Assembly: GCA_017308595.1 (NCBI GenBank)
Contig: JAFKER010000011.1
Location: 1-64,000 of the forward strand
Source of the DNA: Afipia sp.
Lineage (GTDB): Bacteria; Pseudomonadota; Alphaproteobacteria; Rhizobiales; Xanthobacteraceae
Direction of reading: 5' to 3'
Length of the DNA: 64,000 bases
Below the pieces are notes generated by a model. That model searched no databases, was not told the DNA's origin, and worked only from the letters and a program-made list of their open reading frames with translations. Every line of letters starts with the position of its first letter. Position 1 is the first letter of the stretch. Of the stretch, positions 61,473 to 64,000 are shown piece after piece. Both the position numbers and the translations under genes were made by a program.

Positions 61473-62231
61473 ATGCGAGAACATATGACGCGCGATCCAA
61501 CCATCCCCGAAACCGGCCAGCGTCCCGTGTCAGATCGTGCACGCGGGTCGCGAGAGGCGCAGACCTCGGCATCTGCTGACATCGCGGCCTTTGTTGCCAA
61601 GGCGCGGGCCATGACGCCCGGCAAGGCTGGCACCGGACGGCTCATCTTTGCCCTCGATGCCACAATGAGCCGCCAGCCGACATGGGACATGGCGTGCCGA
61701 CTTCAGGCGGACATGTTTAGCGAAGCTGGAACCATCGGCGGTCTGTCGGTGCGGCTTGTTTACTATCGCGGCCTGAACGAATGCCGGGCCACGCAATGGA
61801 TCACGGATACGGCGCACCTTGCCAGGCTGATGGGCAAGATCGATTGCCGAGGCGGGCAGACCCAGCTTGGCCGCGTGCTGTCCGATGCGCGGCGCGAGGC
61901 TGTCGCCTCGGGTGTGCGCGCCATTGTGTTCGTCGGCGATGCGATGGAGGAGAATGTCGACGCGCTATGCGTTACGGCCGGTGAACTCGGTTTGTTGAAG
62001 GTGCCGTGTTTCATGTTCCAGGAGGGCAACGATCCGGCGGCGGAGGCGGCGTTCCGCGAGATCGCGCGATTGACCGGGGGTGCGTGGTGTCGCTTCGACA
62101 CCGGATCGGCGGCGCAACTGCGCGAGCTCCTGCGCGCAGCTGCCGCATATGCGACGGGCGGCCGTGATGCCTTGATGAGGCTGGCGAAGGGGACATCCGG
62201 CGCGGCAGCGCTGCTTGGGCAGATGAAATAG
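61473..62231 (+). CDS. VWA-like domain protein
   Basis: The protein has 252 residues. After 45 polar residues a von Willebrand A-like fold starts: RLIFALDATMSRQPTWDMA with the MIDAS motif DxTxS, later GGQTQLGRVLSDARREA and AIVFVGDAMEEN. It likely binds a divalent metal and a protein partner. No signal peptide, so it is cytoplasmic. It precedes a membrane J-domain protein gene by 115 bases; the two may cooperate, which is only a guess. Confidence 0.75.
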   Translation: MREHMTRDPTIPETGQRPVSDRARGSREAQTSASADIAAFVAKARAMTPGKAGTGRLIFALDATMSRQPTWDMACRLQADMFSEAGTIGGLSVRLVYYRGLNECRATQWITDTAHLARLMGKIDCRGGQTQLGRVLSDARREAVASGVRAIVFVGDAMEENVDALCVTAGELGLLKVPCFMFQEGNDPAAEAAFREIARLTGGAWCRFDTGSAAQLRELLRAAAAYATGGRDALMRLAKGTSGAAALLGQMK

Positions 62232-62346
62232 CGGCAAAAATTCGCAGATGTCCGCGCTCCTCAAAGCACGCTAGACACTTACATAAACAAGACAACGGCC
62301 GGCGTGCAGGCGGGGCCGAATTTCAACGCGAAGAATGATCTGATCC

Positions 62347-63081
62347 ATGCCCACCCTGATTGCAGGCATTGTCGCCGTCGCATTGCTCTACGTCGCCCTC
62401 AACGTCATCAAGGGCGCCGATCCGAAATGGCTTGCGAAAATTGTCCGCACCGGCGGCGGCATTGTCACGCTCGCCGCGGCGCTGTTTGTCGGCGCCAGAG
62501 GCGAGTTTGCGGTCGCGATTCCGCTCGGAGTTTTTGGAGCCGGTCTGCTCGGCTGGTCGCCGTTCGGCGCTCAGCTGGGTTCAGCGTGGGGCAACTATGG
62601 CCCCGGCGCTTGGAAGTCAAACGGGCAGAAGTCCAAGGTACGATCCCAATTTATAGAGATGACGCTCGACCACGACACCGGGACTCTTGAGGGCGTTCTG
62701 ACCGCCGGCCCCGAAGCGGGGCGCGTACTGGACGACTTCACGCTCGACCAGCTCATTGTTCTGGCGCGGGGGTTCGATGCTGAGAGCTGGGCTCTTCTGG
62801 AAAGTTATCTGGATCGCCGGTTTCCCGCCTGGCGTGAGCACGCGCAAGGCGAGCGGGCAGGCGGGGGTGGAGGCGAGGATCGCCGTGCGGCGGCGAGCGG
62901 AAAAATGACGGCGGAGGAGGCTTATCAGATCCTTGGCCTGCAGCCGGGTGCGGGGCGCGATGAGATCGGCCGTGCGCACCGTGGGCTCATGAAGAAACTT
63001 CATCCCGACCAGGGGGGCTCGACGTACCTCGCTGCCCGTGTGAACGAGGCCAAGGACACTCTTCTTCGCAATCATCGCTGA
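62347..63081 (+). CDS. Membrane protein with C-terminal J domain
   Basis: The protein has 244 residues. N-terminal transmembrane segments are at about 4-20 and 38-70. A soluble linker (about 90-180) is followed by a J domain (about 188-243: TAEEAYQILGLQPGAG, then LMKKLHPDQGGS with the HPD triad). J domains stimulate DnaK-type chaperones; the layout is like the DnaJ/TIM14 type. It may bring DnaK to the membrane. The start ATG is at 62347. Confidence 0.82.
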   Translation: MPTLIAGIVAVALLYVALNVIKGADPKWLAKIVRTGGGIVTLAAALFVGARGEFAVAIPLGVFGAGLLGWSPFGAQLGSAWGNYGPGAWKSNGQKSKVRSQFIEMTLDHDTGTLEGVLTAGPEAGRVLDDFTLDQLIVLARGFDAESWALLESYLDRRFPAWREHAQGERAGGGGGEDRRAAASGKMTAEEAYQILGLQPGAGRDEIGRAHRGLMKKLHPDQGGSTYLAARVNEAKDTLLRNHR

Positions 63082-63272
63082 CTCCAGCACGCAACATTAC
63101 GCCACACGCCGAGCGAGCCTTCGTCCTTCTGTTCAATGCCCCTGCGGACGCCCGCCGTTGTCCGGCGTGATCGATCCCGCAGTTAATGTTTTAGAGACCA
63201 AGTCTTGAAAATTGGTTGCGTGGCCATACGCGGCTCAAAAAATTGCAGAGCGGGATTCGTGCCCCAAAGCAA

Positions 63273-63305
63273 AAAGCCCGCGGCTGAACCGCGGGCTTTG
63301 TTTTT
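63273..63305 (-). terminator. Bidirectional terminator at the end of the SPOR-domain gene
   Basis: AAAGCCCGCGG and CCGCGGGCTTT form an 11-bp stem with a 5-base loop, with A-rich and T-rich flanks on either side. Read on the minus strand it lies 22 bases after the stop at 63327. Confidence 0.9.
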
Positions 63306-63326
63306 CGGACTTGATCGGCTCTGCAA

Positions 63327-64000
63327 TCAATTCCTGATGGCGATGCAGGAAATATCGGAACGCTTGAGAGTGCGGCATGCCGCCTCGGCGGAGTCCTGAT
63401 TGAGGCCGGCAAAGCGTGCGCGATAGAGCGTCTTGTTACCTTTCGACACGGTCTCGGTAAACTGCTCGGCATCGCTGAGCAGTTTGCTGGCGCTGCCGCG
63501 CGCGGCGTTGAGACGCTGGCGAGCTTCGCTTTCGGTTTCGAGCGCGCCGACCTGGATGATCCAGCCGGAGCGTGCAGCCGCTTTGATCGCGCCGTTATGC
63601 TGGATGGTTTGAGTCGGTTGCGGAGCAGGCGCTGCTAGCGCGGCCTGCTGGATCGGCTGTTGCGGGACTGTCGAGGTCTGAAGGGCAGCGGCCTGCGCGC
63701 CGAGGGTCGTGGGCGGCGCGCCGCGGGAAGGATCCGCGTAAGCCGTCGATGCCGACGCGGGGACCGAGCCGATGATGCCTTGTCCGATACCGTTGTTCGT
63801 CTTGGGCTGGGCGGGAAGCGGAGCCGGGAAGTCGCCGGCGGGCTGCGCGCTGGCGACGGGCCATGGTTCGGCGCGGCGATCGGCTGCTCGGGTTTCGGCT
63901 TTGGCGACGAGCGCCTTTGAGGTTTCTGCGATTTCTGTGCTACGCGGCGCTGGAATGGCGCTGGTTGCTGCGGGAGCGGCTGCATGTGCTGCCGACGCCA
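63327..64000 (-). CDS. SPOR-domain protein, 3' end only (probably a D-alanyl-D-alanine carboxypeptidase)
   Basis: On the minus strand a frame is open from the window's right edge to a TGA at 63327-63329; no start is in the window. About 224 codons are visible. The first 140 are Ala/Pro/Gln-rich and look like a linker. The last 80 form a SPOR domain (SGWIIQVGALETESEARQRL, then LYRARFAGLNQDSAEAACR and ending SDISCIAIRN), which binds denuded glycan strands of peptidoglycan. In Bradyrhizobium relatives this arrangement ends a DacF-like D-Ala carboxypeptidase, so that is the most likely identity. The catalytic part would lie to the right and is not seen. Confidence 0.75.
   Translation of the reverse strand, partial: ASAAHAAAPAATSAIPAPRSTEIAETSKALVAKAETRAADRRAEPWPVASAQPAGDFPAPLPAQPKTNNGIGQGIIGSVPASASTAYADPSRGAPPTTLGAQAAALQTSTVPQQPIQQAALAAPAPQPTQTIQHNGAIKAAARSGWIIQVGALETESEARQRLNAARGSASKLLSDAEQFTETVSKGNKTLYRARFAGLNQDSAEAACRTLKRSDISCIAIRN

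Overview
The window reads as a chromosome segment of an alphaproteobacterium of the order Hyphomicrobiales, most likely the Bradyrhizobium/Afipia/Rhodopseudomonas group. The grounds are a MipZ division-site ATPase, an isolated FliN-like gene beside lipB, small Tat-exported and GCG/CRP-type secreted proteins typical of that group, an EcfG-type general-stress promoter, and a GC-rich coding style throughout. I did not calculate GC, so base-composition remarks are impressions from reading. No CRISPR array, rRNA, insertion sequence, integrase or phage module was seen.

Layout. 1-6.3 kb: the 3' part of a wax-ester-synthase-like gene, joined abruptly to a beheaded secreted-protein gene; then small exported proteins; an ArsR regulator divergent from a NIPSNAP/PEP-mutase-like pair; and two small one-helix membrane proteins, one behind a good EcfG promoter. 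6.6-15.4 kb: a catabolic block on the + strand with an indolepyruvate:ferredoxin oxidoreductase-like fusion, an SCP2-type thiolase with its DUF35 partner, a hydratase-2, a matching SDR (together a split MFE-2), a DapA-like lyase and a NUDIX hydrolase. 15.4-21 kb: a frameshifted DUF3750 gene, a leaderless BtuF-like protein, OxyR, an unrecognised 470-residue protein and an HWE sensor kinase. 21.1-23.9 kb: a PQQ/cytochrome c alcohol dehydrogenase lying between an intact tRNA-Arg and an inverted degenerate copy of it. 23.9-41.6 kb: housekeeping and stress genes (TPR, glutathione-dependent formaldehyde dehydrogenase, EamA transporter, photolyase, chemoreceptor, 1-Cys peroxiredoxin, phosphodiesterase, propionyl-CoA carboxylase alpha, oxaloacetate decarboxylase, acylphosphatase, LysR/tautomerase pair, LipB).

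41.7-48.4 kb: tRNA-Leu, then the most interesting locus, a single-strand operon-like run that combines RutB, RutC and RutD homologues with a second alpha/beta hydrolase, a complete NMT1/SsuA-type ABC importer and a LysR regulator. It has no RutA, RutE, RutF or RutG in the window. This suggests import and degradation of a ureido, carbamate or enamine compound rather than the classical Rut pathway that opens the pyrimidine ring.

48.5-64 kb: two tandem polysaccharide deacetylases, an M15-like peptidase, and small conserved genes (HTH, aldo/keto reductase, YdcF, DUF3253, DUF599, GST, YidB, DUF1489). These are followed by panC, mipZ, an alpha/beta hydrolase, a VWA-like protein and a membrane J-domain protein. 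The right edge holds the 3' end of a SPOR-domain protein that runs off the window.
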